From positions 1 through 64,000 of the forward strand of contig SFIY01000001.1 in assembly GCA_004555205.1 (NCBI GenBank): a stretch of DNA of 64,000 nt. Direction: 5' to 3'. The first letter of the stretch is position 1. Each line of letters starts with the position of its first letter. Under the pieces are notes generated by a model that worked only from the letters and a program-made list of their open reading frames with translations, did not search any database and was not told the origin of the DNA. Below are positions 1 to 7,689 of the stretch, piece by piece. Source of the DNA: Clostridiales bacterium. Its GTDB lineage: Bacteria > Bacillota > Clostridia > Oscillospirales > Oscillospiraceae. The translations under genes were made by a program, and so were the position numbers.

Positions 1-97
1 AGGCGTTCAGGAGCTCATCGACTTCTGCTGCATCGAACCCGGTCAGGGTGACATCGAATTCGCTGCCGTCAAACTCTGTGAGCAACGCAGCCAGCTT
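1..97 (-). pseudogene. Fragment of a ParB-like/DNA-methylase protein
   Basis: Reading down from 97, a second frame gives 32 residues that begin KLAALLTEFDGSEFD and continue through TLTGFDAAEVDELL to the window edge. This resembles the stretch between the ParB-like domain and the methylase domain of phage-type DNA methylases, as I remember that family. A stop codon lies just upstream at 110-112, so this is a scrap joined to the WYL gene rather than an independent gene. The identification is from memory of the family and the fragment is short. Confidence 0.5.
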
Positions 98-1035
98 ATG
101 ATGTGCATCTTATTACCGAACTGTGCTAACCAGCCGAAGAAGGTCGGACTGATCTGAACGTGTACCGTTGCCGCACATGTGCTATCATTTACGGTCATCA
201 TCGGCGTATCTTCACCGAACTTATCAAAGACCGGTTCAACCAGCTTTCTATCAAACTGTAGCACGACATCTTCCGCTTCGCCGCCGTACATCTTGAACGC
301 CTGCTCGGTGAATTCTGCCACACCGTTGATCTGGGCAAGCGCCTCATCTGACAGAACGGACTCTTCTACGACTTCTAAGTGGTCGATGCGGTCTATACGA
401 TAGCTGGCCGTCTTCTCCGGATGCCTGCTGCTGTATGCCATAAGATAATAGTTATCCTCATTGAATATGAGAGCAACCGGCTCCACATAGTAGCGCTTTT
501 TATCGCCTGTGCCGGTTGTTACATAGACGCGCTCGGCCTTCTCATTCAGATGGAAGTAGTTGAACGCGATTTTCTTTTTTCGGATGATGGCATCCTCAAT
601 GCCATCGACGGTGTAGAGGATGGACTCATTGGTGTGCTTCCTTGTATTGAAGCAAACCATATTCTCCTTGAGAAGCTCCGCTTGATGCGAGCCACCAAGG
701 GCAGCGACCTTTTCTACGATCTCCGCCGTTTTCTTGTCCGTGACAAAGCTTGCCGCCTGCACGGCATCGATGAGAATTTTGATCTCCGGTATCGTGAGTT
801 CATGCTCCGGAACATAATAGAACTTTTCCTTATCTTTAAGGAAGCTCATGATCTCGAAGCCATTATTCTGCATCACGTCAATGTCTTTGCTCAGTGTACG
901 GACATTGCTGGAAATCCCCATCTCATTGAGCCTTCTGCATAATTCAACACGGGATATCGGATGATCGATGTCCGTTTCTTTGCGCAGCAGTTCATATAGC
1001 TTGAGCAGCTTGATCTTTTGCATATTCTCTGCCAT
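43..1035 (-). CDS. WYL-domain transcriptional regulator with abnormal C-terminus
   Basis: An N-terminal helix-turn-helix (about residues 1-70, HPISRVELCRRLNEMG) is followed by a WYL domain with the usual YYLMAYSSRHPEKTASYRIDRI-type core near residues 195-220. WYL proteins sense ligands and often control phage-defence or DNA-repair genes. The start at 1035 follows a good AAGGAGGGA ribosome site. The expected end of the family (FFGW.AQFGNKMHI then about 20 more residues) breaks after KMHI: the last 18 residues are out-of-frame reading of an unrelated methylase-like fragment. The protein is probably shortened by 15-25 residues, or this is an assembly or recombination junction. A dyad shared with the neighbouring membrane module lies upstream of its promoter. 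Confidence 0.85.
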   Translation of the reverse strand: MAENMQKIKLLKLYELLRKETDIDHPISRVELCRRLNEMGISSNVRTLSKDIDVMQNNGFEIMSFLKDKEKFYYVPEHELTIPEIKILIDAVQAASFVTDKKTAEIVEKVAALGGSHQAELLKENMVCFNTRKHTNESILYTVDGIEDAIIRKKKIAFNYFHLNEKAERVYVTTGTGDKKRYYVEPVALIFNEDNYYLMAYSSRHPEKTASYRIDRIDHLEVVEESVLSDEALAQINGVAEFTEQAFKMYGGEAEDVVLQFDRKLVEPVFDKFGEDTPMMTVNDSTCAATVHVQISPTFFGWLAQFGNKMHIISWLRCSQSLTAANSMSP

Positions 1036-1075
1036 GTGCTATCCCTCCTTACGCCGGGCATACTTATACTTGTCT

Positions 1076-1129
1076 ATTTTAGCACAATCTCGTCGAAAAA
1101 TCAAGATTTTCGCGTAACTATTTGGTTAC
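1076..1129 (-). promoter_or_regulatory. Promoter and dyad operator of the WYL gene
   Basis: On the minus strand TTGATT (1104-1099) and TAAAAT (1081-1076) are separated by 17 bp. Nine bases upstream of the -35 is the dyad GTAACTATTTGGTTAC (1114-1129 as read on the plus strand). Nearly the same dyad lies upstream of the 2283-3800 gene, suggesting one regulator acts at both. Confidence 0.55.
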
Positions 1130-1262
1130 TTGGAAATGATTATATGTCTTCGTTCCGTGCCTTCATGGGTTTACATCCGCCCTTCCTGATATCATGTTAA
1201 TTCTTTTTGGGGCAACCATCTGTGATTTGTATGCCACCTTTTTCGTGCTTTCCTGCAGGAAG

Positions 1263-1306
1263 AATAAAAACTGGGCACTGGAACAGATGATTCCGCTCCG
1301 GTGCCC
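1263..1306 (-). terminator. Terminator of the two-gene membrane module
   Basis: GGGCAC...GTGCCC hairpin (1273-1306) followed on the minus strand by a T-rich run. It lies in the 333-base gap between the WYL gene and the 1369 gene; I see nothing else in that gap apart from the WYL promoter region. Confidence 0.6.
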
Positions 1307-1368
1307 GGTTTTCCAACTTTTTACGCACTTGTTATACGTAATACAGACAGAATACCATAACTGAAAGC

Positions 1369-2268
1369 CTACACCGTCTCTCCCAGCAACTTGGTCGCCT
1401 GCTTCTGAAGCTTAGCTATCTCTGCCGTGTTAACGGTTTCGAGCCTATCCTCTTTTTCCTGCCTGACCACAATCTTCGTCTGGGTCATTTCATAGAGCAA
1501 CCGAGCAAGCAAAACGGTATTCTCCACATTTTTCTTCTCTTCACGAGAGAACTGTTTCCAGACGGTTTTTGTTGTGAGTGTATCTTCCACGCGCTGCAGG
1601 CCTTCTGCATATCTGCTATAAACAGCAGTCACGATTCCTCTGAACGAATCTGCCGCTTTTCTCAGCTCAGCATAGAAAGCTACGATTTCGTCAACGCTCT
1701 TTTCCATCTGTTTCGCTTGGCGCTTGTTCTCTATGGCCTTTTTCTTCAGACCAAAACCTTTGACGCAGAGAACTACACCACCTAAGGCCATCGCTGGCGC
1801 TGCGACGAGGGCACCAGCTCCAGCACCGAACGCCGCTAAGCCAGCCAATCCTCCTACGCCAGCACCGACAACACCGTCGATTGCCATTCGGACTTCGGCG
1901 GACAGGTTTTTGATTTCTTCCGGTTCATAGTTTGGCAGCTTTACTGTAGAGAAGATATTCGACTTAAATTTCGGTCGGCCCTGTATCCGCTCCATCGTGT
2001 CTGCGAAATGTACGAAGCTGTCGATTGCATCCTTCTCCACTTCGCCAAGCAACGCTAATACTGCCTGCGTTTCCTGATAGGCCTGCTCATGTCTTTCAAG
2101 TGCGTTCTGCTGAATATCAAGCGCCTGACGGTTTATTTTCTTAGCCTTATGCGCGTTAAATATTCCCGCTCCAGCACCTGCACCACCTATTGCCGCAGCA
2201 CCAACGATCACGCCCTTCTTATGCCGCGTGAAGAAACTAATGATCCATCGTATGATCCGCATTATCAT
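1369..2268 (-). CDS. Gly-rich membrane/coiled-coil protein of the HNH-module pair
   Basis: I do not recognise a named family. About 299 residues. Near the N-terminus is a basic and aromatic segment (RIIRWIISFFTRHKKG) followed by a Gly/Ala stretch (GAAAIGGAGAGAG). A long helical region comes next, then a second, longer Gly/Ala hydrophobic stretch around residues 130-175 of glycine-zipper type, and a charged helical C-terminus. This layout suggests a membrane-inserting or oligomerising protein. The start was set at ATG 2268, which has a GGGAGGG ribosome site; the longer reading begins with TTG inside the upstream stop. It lies 14 bases after the 505-residue gene and is probably co-transcribed with it. 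Confidence 0.6.
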   Translation of the reverse strand: MIMRIIRWIISFFTRHKKGVIVGAAAIGGAGAGAGIFNAHKAKKINRQALDIQQNALERHEQAYQETQAVLALLGEVEKDAIDSFVHFADTMERIQGRPKFKSNIFSTVKLPNYEPEEIKNLSAEVRMAIDGVVGAGVGGLAGLAAFGAGAGALVAAPAMALGGVVLCVKGFGLKKKAIENKRQAKQMEKSVDEIVAFYAELRKAADSFRGIVTAVYSRYAEGLQRVEDTLTTKTVWKQFSREEKKNVENTVLLARLLYEMTQTKIVVRQEKEDRLETVNTAEIAKLQKQATKLLGETV

Positions 2269-2282
2269 AAGACATCCCTCCC

Positions 2283-3800
2283 TCAATCAAACACGAGGCA
2301 ATTATCCGGGTTGCCCATGAAGTCATCGAAATCACCATCCCACGGAAGCGGAATGCCAAATTCCTCAAATGTGTCAAGCAGCAGTTCATGTAGCTCATCG
2401 TCATTGGCCTTGAGCATCTGTCGCGTGAATCCATCGAGCTTCGTGACTTGATCCGTAAACTCGGTCATATCATACTGTGCAATTTCAGCAGCGAGAGCAA
2501 TGAACGCTTCCGACGTATCCCTTATTTCATGTTCCACGGAACCATAGGCATTCAGTCGCTCTACTACTTTACGAATGAATTCGCTACGGTCGATCATGAT
2601 CAGCAATGTGCACGAGATCAGCCCGCTAACGAGGGAAGCGCAGAAATTCTGTACGAATACACCCACATGCTCATCTTTGCCCAGCGGTGTCTTTGCAATC
2701 TGGTTGCCTACAGCTGTTCCCGCAATAACGCTGGCTCCGGTTGTCAAAGCCACCATTGCTGTTTTCAACTGGTCACCGAGTAGCAAGTCATTCGGATTGA
2801 TGAGCAGGATGTTGCCGACCTGCACAACCGTAGTATATCCCTGCCGGATATAGCGCACCATGTTCTTGTCGGTGGTGATGAAGATGTTGATCAGCGTTGT
2901 CGTAAGGCTCGCCATCGCTCCTGCAACAAAACCCTGCTCGAATTGTGCCAGCAGATCCTTGTACTTTGCTTTGGCATTCTCAAAGCCCTTCTGGATTCCG
3001 GTTGCTACGGCTTTCATGCAATCGCTGAAAGACACGCCAGAAGGCAATGCCTTTATTTCATCTTCACAAGCGCACCAAATCTCAATGAACACAAAACCAA
3101 TCGCTTGCCGTGCGCCCATTTCCAAACCGCGCTTCGCTGCTGCTACTCCGGCATCAATAATAAAGCGATCGCTTGCATAATACGCCTCTGCAATGCTGCG
3201 TTCGTATTCTTTCCGTGCAGCGGAGTCTTTTTCACGCATCTGGGCGACAACGTCGTCAGGGAGTGGTTCTCCACGATCTTCGCGCCATTGAATGTATTCC
3301 TCAATGGTCATGTCTCCCATGCTCTTATTCAGGTGTTCATTGGTAAACTGTAAGTTGGATGCGGTATTCGCCAACTCTACGCCGTCTTTACCAGCGAGCA
3401 CACGTCCGCGATCCTCGTGTATTTCATGTGCAGCAATCACGTGATCGAGGTTTGCCTTCCTATCTGTGCCAAGGCCGGAGGCTTTTCCGTAATAAATCCT
3501 ATTGCTCGGGACGTATGCGTCATCAAAGAATGCATGACTGTCTCTTGCAGCACGAACGGTGCTATCGTAGGCATCATTATGATGGTATGCAACGCGATCG
3601 TATTCGCCTCGAGCTTCGTATGCTGCTGCGTTCCGCGCGTTTTTATATTGTCCTGTTTCCCTGACACTATGTATGGTATCAACGTCGCCACCGTGCTGAT
3701 CTTGCACAATAAAGTCGAGGCCGAACGAGGTCACAATGCTATGAAGAATGACGCCACGATACGCTTTCCACATCTCGGAAAAAACCGTTTGTTCAGCCAT
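2283..3800 (-). CDS. Membrane protein with N-terminal HNH-like nuclease motif
   Basis: 505 residues, no named family recognised. Residues 117-161 show an HNH-like signature: NLDHVIAAHEIHEDRGR (D119, H120), then ELANTASNLQ (N149) and TNEHLNKSMGD (H156, N158, K159). The spacing is like that of His-Me-finger nucleases. Hydrophobic segments follow near residues 230-243, 290-308, 350-368 and 384-403, so the nuclease-like part would be tethered to a membrane. The start at 3800 has an AAGGAGGATCACA ribosome site. The downstream Gly-rich gene starts 14 bases later. With a WYL regulator beside it, a role in defence or self-killing is plausible, but this is inference from layout only. Confidence 0.6.
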   Translation of the reverse strand: MAEQTVFSEMWKAYRGVILHSIVTSFGLDFIVQDQHGGDVDTIHSVRETGQYKNARNAAAYEARGEYDRVAYHHNDAYDSTVRAARDSHAFFDDAYVPSNRIYYGKASGLGTDRKANLDHVIAAHEIHEDRGRVLAGKDGVELANTASNLQFTNEHLNKSMGDMTIEEYIQWREDRGEPLPDDVVAQMREKDSAARKEYERSIAEAYYASDRFIIDAGVAAAKRGLEMGARQAIGFVFIEIWCACEDEIKALPSGVSFSDCMKAVATGIQKGFENAKAKYKDLLAQFEQGFVAGAMASLTTTLINIFITTDKNMVRYIRQGYTTVVQVGNILLINPNDLLLGDQLKTAMVALTTGASVIAGTAVGNQIAKTPLGKDEHVGVFVQNFCASLVSGLISCTLLIMIDRSEFIRKVVERLNAYGSVEHEIRDTSEAFIALAAEIAQYDMTEFTDQVTKLDGFTRQMLKANDDELHELLLDTFEEFGIPLPWDGDFDDFMGNPDNCLVFD

Positions 3801-3847
3801 TGTGATCCTCCTTCTTGCGCCATAAGCGCAGATTAAACATTTTAAAT

Positions 3848-3918
3848 ATTATACTCTATTTTCGCCTGTTTTCAATGGTTTTCTCTGATTTTACGTGATG
3901 AAGTAACGATTTCATTAC
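3848..3918 (-). promoter_or_regulatory. Promoter and upstream dyad of the HNH membrane module
   Basis: On the minus strand TTGAAA (3875-3870) and TATAAT (3853-3848) are 16 bp apart. Upstream lies GTAACGATTTCATTAC (3903-3918, plus-strand reading), which matches 13 of 16 bases with the dyad in front of the WYL gene. The upstream position suits an activator. Confidence 0.5.
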
Positions 3919-3997
3919 GCCGAAATCCATCATAATCTCTGGTTGTCTATCCTTTTCGAGCTCTTTTGTATACTCCTTCAAGCTCAAAGGATTATTC

Positions 3998-4016
3998 GGT
4001 TCGACTCCCGCCTCCT
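3998..4016 (+). other. tRNA-like 3' fragment, possible attachment-site remnant
   Basis: GGTTCGACTCCCGCCTCC reads like the T-loop and 3' acceptor strand of a tRNA or tmRNA. The 5' half of the T-stem does not pair well and no cloverleaf precedes it. Such fragments are left at the far end of islands that integrate into tRNA or tmRNA genes. No CCA follows. Confidence 0.35.
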
Positions 4017-4019
4017 AAA

Positions 4020-4062
4020 CACTTTTTGCATTTCTTTATAGCTGTAAAGAAACGCAAAAAGT
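4020..4062. repeat. Long inverted repeat
   Basis: Arms ACTTTTTGCATTTCTTTA and TAAAGAAACGCAAAAAGT pair with one mismatch around a short loop. It directly follows the tRNA-like fragment and could be its old terminator. Confidence 0.6.
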
Positions 4063-4098
4063 ACACCAGCGTTTTCGGCAGTTTTCGACTGCTGAAAG

Positions 4099-4148
4099 CA
4101 AAAAATCGGGCCCCGAAGCAGCTAATCGACCGCCTCGAAGCCCGATTT
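4099..4148 (-). terminator. Second hairpin terminator downstream of tRNA-Arg
   Basis: AAATCGGGC (4103-4111) pairs with GCCCGATTT (4140-4148), with a T-run beyond on the minus strand. It may back up the nearer tRNA terminator. Confidence 0.5.
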
Positions 4149-4184
4149 CACAGTATTTTGCTCGTTTTTTGCCCAAAATGCAAG

Positions 4185-4220
4185 AAAAAACCTCTCTTGC
4201 CTTGGTAGACAAAAGAGGTT
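4185..4220 (-). terminator. Terminator of tRNA-Arg(CCG)
   Basis: AACCTCT/AGAGGTT stem followed by a T-run on the minus strand, 8 bases beyond the CCA end of the tRNA. Confidence 0.7.
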
Positions 4221-4227
4221 TCTTTCA

Positions 4228-4304
4228 TGGTACGCCCGACTGGATTCGAACCAGCGGCCTTCAGAGTCGGAGTCTGACGCTCTATCCATCTGAGCTACGG
4301 GCGC
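4228..4304 (-). tRNA. tRNA-Arg (anticodon CCG)
   Basis: A 77-base cloverleaf on the minus strand. The acceptor stem GCGCCCG pairs with CGGGCGT (first pair G-T), the D-arm is AGCTCAGATGGATAGAGC, and the anticodon stem TCAGA/TCTGA encloses loop CTCCGAC, so the anticodon is CCG, read on the CGG arginine codon. The T-loop is TTCGAAT and CCA is encoded. Confidence 0.95.
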
Positions 4305-4372
4305 TTATTTAATTGACTGCAATATTATAGCAATTTATCCAGCCAATGTAAAGAAAATTTTCTCAAAAAAGA

Positions 4373-4413
4373 TTGTTAAAAAAGTTGACAACTTCCCTAT
4401 AATGCTGTAGAAT
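4373..4413 (+). promoter_or_regulatory. rex promoter with overlapping Rex-like operator
   Basis: TTGACA (4385-4390), 17 bp, TAGAAT (4408-4413). The element TTGTTAAAAAAGTTGACAA (4373-4391) is a near-palindrome of the Rex type (TTGTnAA...TTnACAA) and overlaps the -35, pointing to autorepression. Its central spacing is one base longer than the usual 18-base site. Confidence 0.65.
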
Positions 4414-4452
4414 ATGTGCAATTGTAATCAGCAAATCAAAGAAGGACTACGT

Positions 4453-5082
4453 ATGAAAAAACAAAAAATCTCTGATGCAGTCATCCACCGTCTCCCCCGC
4501 TACTACCGTTATCTGGATGACCTGCATAACAAGGGTGTGGTGCGCATCTCCTCCAGCTCCCTTGGCGCTAAAATGGATATTACAGCATCTCAGATCCGTC
4601 AGGATCTCAGTTGCTTTGGCGAGTTCGGTCAGCAGGGTTACGGCTATAACGTGGCCGAGCTGCGCGCTGAAATCGGCCATATTCTCGGCATTGATAAAGG
4701 CCACCGCCTGATCATCATCGGTGCCGGCCACTTGGGTCACGCCCTGCTGCAAAACTTTGATTTTGAAAAGGTCGGCTTCCAGGTCGATTCCGCTTTCGAT
4801 GTTTCTCCCGAACTCATCGGCACTTCCATCCGCGGTGTCACCATCCGCTCAATGGATGAATTGGAGGACTATGTGGCCCAGTTCCGTCCCAATGTGGCCG
4901 TATTGACGGTACCCCAAAATGTGGCGCAGCCCCTTGCCAGCCGACTGATCGACCTTGGCATCAAGGGCTTTTGGAACTTTACCAATGTGGAGCTTTCCTC
5001 TCACGAGCCGGATGTGTTCTTTGAAGATATCCACTTTGTCGACACACTGCTGACACTGAGCTACCGTATTTCCCGGAACTGA
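4453..5082 (+). CDS. rex: Redox-sensing transcriptional repressor Rex
   Basis: About 209 residues, normal for Rex. The N-terminal winged helix carries the family sequence ITASQIRQDLSCFGEFGQQG, and the Rossmann domain has IIIGAGHLGHAL for NAD(H) binding. Rex senses the NADH/NAD+ ratio and represses fermentation and respiration genes when NADH is low. I chose ATG 4453, which is preceded by GAAGGA; the frame is open further upstream but lacks a better ribosome site. It has its own promoter and a candidate Rex site, so autoregulation is likely. Confidence 0.95.
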   Translation: MKKQKISDAVIHRLPRYYRYLDDLHNKGVVRISSSSLGAKMDITASQIRQDLSCFGEFGQQGYGYNVAELRAEIGHILGIDKGHRLIIIGAGHLGHALLQNFDFEKVGFQVDSAFDVSPELIGTSIRGVTIRSMDELEDYVAQFRPNVAVLTVPQNVAQPLASRLIDLGIKGFWNFTNVELSSHEPDVFFEDIHFVDTLLTLSYRISRN

Positions 5083-5159
5083 TGGTACCTTTTTCCGTGA
5101 CCGACATACTATGGAATGTGACCTGAAACACGGTCTCAATCTTAAATGGAGGTTACGTT

Positions 5160-5309
5160 ATGTGTAATCAGAATTCCTGCTTCGGCGGCAATTGCTGCTG
5201 GATCATCATCGCCATCATCATCCTGTTCCTGTTCTGCGGCAATAATGGTAGCTGCGGTTGCGGCTGCAACGATGTTCAGAACTCCGGTTGCGGCTGCGGC
5301 TGCAACTAA
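5160..5309 (+). CDS. Tiny Cys/Gly-rich membrane protein (49 residues)
   Basis: Reads MCNQNSCFGGNCCW, then a hydrophobic helix (IIIAIIILFLF), then a tail of CG repeats (GSCGCGCNDV, SGCGCGCN). It has ten cysteines. ATGGAGG lies 5-10 bases before the ATG and a strong terminator follows, so it is a real gene of one transcript. It resembles the small high-cysteine membrane or coat-associated peptides of spore formers. The function is unknown; a metal- or redox-linked or spore-envelope role would be guesswork. Confidence 0.75.
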   Translation: MCNQNSCFGGNCCWIIIAIIILFLFCGNNGSCGCGCNDVQNSGCGCGCN

Positions 5310-5324
5310 TTGCGGCATACTTCC

Positions 5325-5355
5325 TCCCCCACCATAAGGTGGGGGAATTTTTTTA
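5325..5355 (+). terminator. Terminator of the Cys-rich gene
   Basis: TCCCCCACC-ATAA-GGTGGGGGA hairpin followed by a T-run. Confidence 0.9.
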
Positions 5356-5360
5356 TATTG

Positions 5361-5398
5361 AAAAAAGTGTGTGCACTTTTCCATGCACACACTTTTTC
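5361..5398. terminator. Bidirectional terminator
   Basis: AAAAAGTGTGTGCA pairs with TGCACACACTTTTT. It serves mainly the minus-strand lipoprotein gene that ends at 5403. Confidence 0.85.
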
Positions 5399-5402
5399 AA
5401 GG

Positions 5403-6872
5403 TTAGACTACGGTAAAATAATCGCCGCCTGCCATGATGGAGAAAACTTCAGATGCCTCACCGTTTATTTCTCCCTGCGGCATTTGATCGGGTCGCGCCA
5501 TCATTTCTCCCATTGCTCCATCGGTTTTTTCCGGTGGTTCCTGCCCATTTCCGCCAGGCGCCTCACCCATGGGCATTTCCGGTCTTTCCTGATCCGGCAT
5601 CATCGGTCTGCCGCTCCCGGCACATCCCGATACGCCGGAGAGCTGCTTATCGCCGCACCAGAGGGTATAATCTCCGGTCTCCAACTCGCTTGCAGAGAGA
5701 ATCAGGCAGGAAAACCCATTCGTAGGCGTTGCCTGCATCACGGTCTCGCCGTCGGCATTCTTGAGCATGTATGTCTGTCCGTCACCGCTTTGCTTCTGAC
5801 TGAAGGTAAATACCGCATAATTCTGCCGGCTTCCCGCAATGCCGTCAAGCATATTACCGCTGGCGATGACAGTACCGCCGTTGATATAGATTCCCATATC
5901 AGAGTCGATACCCGCGTCTCCGCTGGAAGAGCAGGCTTCCGCAATCACCGTGCCGCCGTTGATGACGAGCCAGCCGTTGGAGTCAATGCCGTCGCCCTCT
6001 CCCTGCCGACCGTTAACGAGAATATTAATATGACCGCCATTCACGGTGGTGACAGATACGCCGTCTTCATTGGTGTTAATTCCGTCGTCACCGGAAACGA
6101 TGTTGATATTGCCGCCGTTGACGGTCAGGTGCAATTCGCTGTCCAAGCCCTCATTTTCCGCATGGATATTGAGAATACCGCTTTCCATTTCACCGCCGCT
6201 GACATTCATGGACATTTTGGAATACACCGCACCGTCATATTTATGCAGCTTCTTGCTGTCCAGCACCTCACTGCCGTCCTCGCTGAGCGTGCAGGATTCG
6301 TAAATCTTCGCTACATACGAACCGTTGACCGTATTCTCACTGCCGTCGGCAATTACAATATTGGCACCGGCTGCAGAAGTGTCCACATCCATGTTGGCAT
6401 TGTCGGCGTCCCCGCATTCATAGACATTGTAAAAAATGATCGCAGGCGCCACCTGACAGGTAATATCCACACCGTCAAGCACCAATGTCACCACGGCGTT
6501 CGGGTCACTTTCGGCGTCCTCGCCCAAATCGACGGCAATCTGCCCGGCAGATAGCTGTCCGCTCAAGATGTAAGTGCCGGGTTGGGTAATATGCACCACC
6601 GTGTGGGCATCCGCTTCTTCCTGAGTATGCGCATCGTCGCTGTCGCCCTCACCGTAGGCAATACCCTGTCCCTGCAGGTAAAAGACAATGTCATGTGCCG
6701 CGTAAACGGCGGCATCGGTGTCCTCACTGATGGGCTTTCCATTGACCGAAATGCCGTCATCGCTAAGACGGATCTTCGTGCCGTCCGGCTCGTCCTCACC
6801 CTGCGTCACGCCGCAGGACACAAGGCTCAGCAGCATCAGCGCAGTCAATAAACAAGCGGTTATTCGTTTCAT
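5403..6872 (-). CDS. Secreted lipoprotein, Cthe_2159-like carbohydrate-binding beta-helix
   Basis: 489 residues. A lipoprotein signal (MKRITACLLTALMLLSLVSCG) has its lipobox at LVSC. The body is built of repeats such as VNGGNINIVSGDDGINTNEDG, VNGGHINILV and INGGTVIASGNMLDGIAGS, typical of the parallel beta-helix Cthe_2159 family known to bind acidic polysaccharide. Asp- and Gly-rich turns suggest calcium binding. A Met/Pro-rich tract (MPMGEAPGGNGQEPP) lies near the C-terminus. It stands alone, divergent from the pseudouridine synthase gene. It probably sits on the outer face of the membrane; the ligand is not known. Confidence 0.8.
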   Translation of the reverse strand: MKRITACLLTALMLLSLVSCGVTQGEDEPDGTKIRLSDDGISVNGKPISEDTDAAVYAAHDIVFYLQGQGIAYGEGDSDDAHTQEEADAHTVVHITQPGTYILSGQLSAGQIAVDLGEDAESDPNAVVTLVLDGVDITCQVAPAIIFYNVYECGDADNANMDVDTSAAGANIVIADGSENTVNGSYVAKIYESCTLSEDGSEVLDSKKLHKYDGAVYSKMSMNVSGGEMESGILNIHAENEGLDSELHLTVNGGNINIVSGDDGINTNEDGVSVTTVNGGHINILVNGRQGEGDGIDSNGWLVINGGTVIAEACSSSGDAGIDSDMGIYINGGTVIASGNMLDGIAGSRQNYAVFTFSQKQSGDGQTYMLKNADGETVMQATPTNGFSCLILSASELETGDYTLWCGDKQLSGVSGCAGSGRPMMPDQERPEMPMGEAPGGNGQEPPEKTDGAMGEMMARPDQMPQGEINGEASEVFSIMAGGDYFTVV

Positions 6873-7020
6873 ATTTGAACCTTCCTTTCGCTTTTTACTA
6901 AAGTAATTATAAATAAATAATCTGAAAAGCAGCTTAAAGGAATTGTAACTAGACTATGAATCTGTCTATCCTTGCCAAGGCATATCTTTTGTGTTACTCT
7001 TTAGTCGTGGGAGGTGGCGT

Positions 7021-7653
7021 ATGGAAATCGTATATCAAGACAATCGTATTGTTGTGGCCGTCAAGCCGGCAGGTGTGCTTTCCACGGATGAAGCCAACGG
7101 TATGCCCGGTTTACTGCGCGCAGCGCTGGGGACCGATTGTATCCGTACCGTCCACCGTCTGGATGCGCAGGTGAGCGGCTTGATCGTGTATGCGCGCAGC
7201 GCCAAGGCGGCCTCCCTGCTCTCGGAGCAGATACGCGCGCACCGTTTTCACAAGGAATACCTGGCGGTGGTTCACGGAAGGCCCGAAAAAGACCGGGGCA
7301 GCTTCCGTGATTTACTGGGCCGCGACACCCTCCGACGCTTGACCTATGTGGCGCAGGCGCCCGGCAAGGATGTACGGGAGGCCATTTTAGATTATGAGGT
7401 ATTGGCTTCCTGTGAAGGATATTCCATTGTCAGAGTGCTTCTTTACACAGGCCGCACCCATCAGATACGCGTGCAGTTCGCCTCACGCGGTTTGCCGCTT
7501 GTGGGCGATCGAAAATACGGCTTGCCGGAGGACGACTGCCCCATCGCACTATGGTCGTATGCTCTGCAATTCGATCATCCGCAAACAGAGCAGCCCATGT
7601 CCTTCATTAAATATCCTCCTCAAGCGCGGCCTTGGACATGGTTTAACAAGTGA
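7021..7653 (+). CDS. RluA-family pseudouridine synthase, short form
   Basis: 210 residues, without an N-terminal S4 domain. The catalytic motif is VHRLDAQVSGLIVYARS (Asp48), and the later family motif is GRTHQIRVQFASRGLPLVGDRKYG. It converts uridine to pseudouridine in rRNA or tRNA; the target cannot be told from sequence. The start at 7021 has GGGAGGTGG five bases before it; an upstream in-frame ATG lacks a site. It is a single-gene unit closed by a terminator. Confidence 0.88.
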   Translation: MEIVYQDNRIVVAVKPAGVLSTDEANGMPGLLRAALGTDCIRTVHRLDAQVSGLIVYARSAKAASLLSEQIRAHRFHKEYLAVVHGRPEKDRGSFRDLLGRDTLRRLTYVAQAPGKDVREAILDYEVLASCEGYSIVRVLLYTGRTHQIRVQFASRGLPLVGDRKYGLPEDDCPIALWSYALQFDHPQTEQPMSFIKYPPQARPWTWFNK

Positions 7654-7656
7654 ACG

Positions 7657-7689
7657 AAAAAAAGTGCGGTTCTAAACCGCACTTTTTTT
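7657..7689. terminator. Bidirectional terminator
   Basis: AAAAAAAGTGCGGTT pairs with AACCGCACTTTTTTT between convergent genes. Confidence 0.9.

Noticed and set aside
1018..1200. Short plus-strand frame beside the WYL gene
   Set aside because: It overlaps the promoter and dyad region; no ribosome site or similarity.
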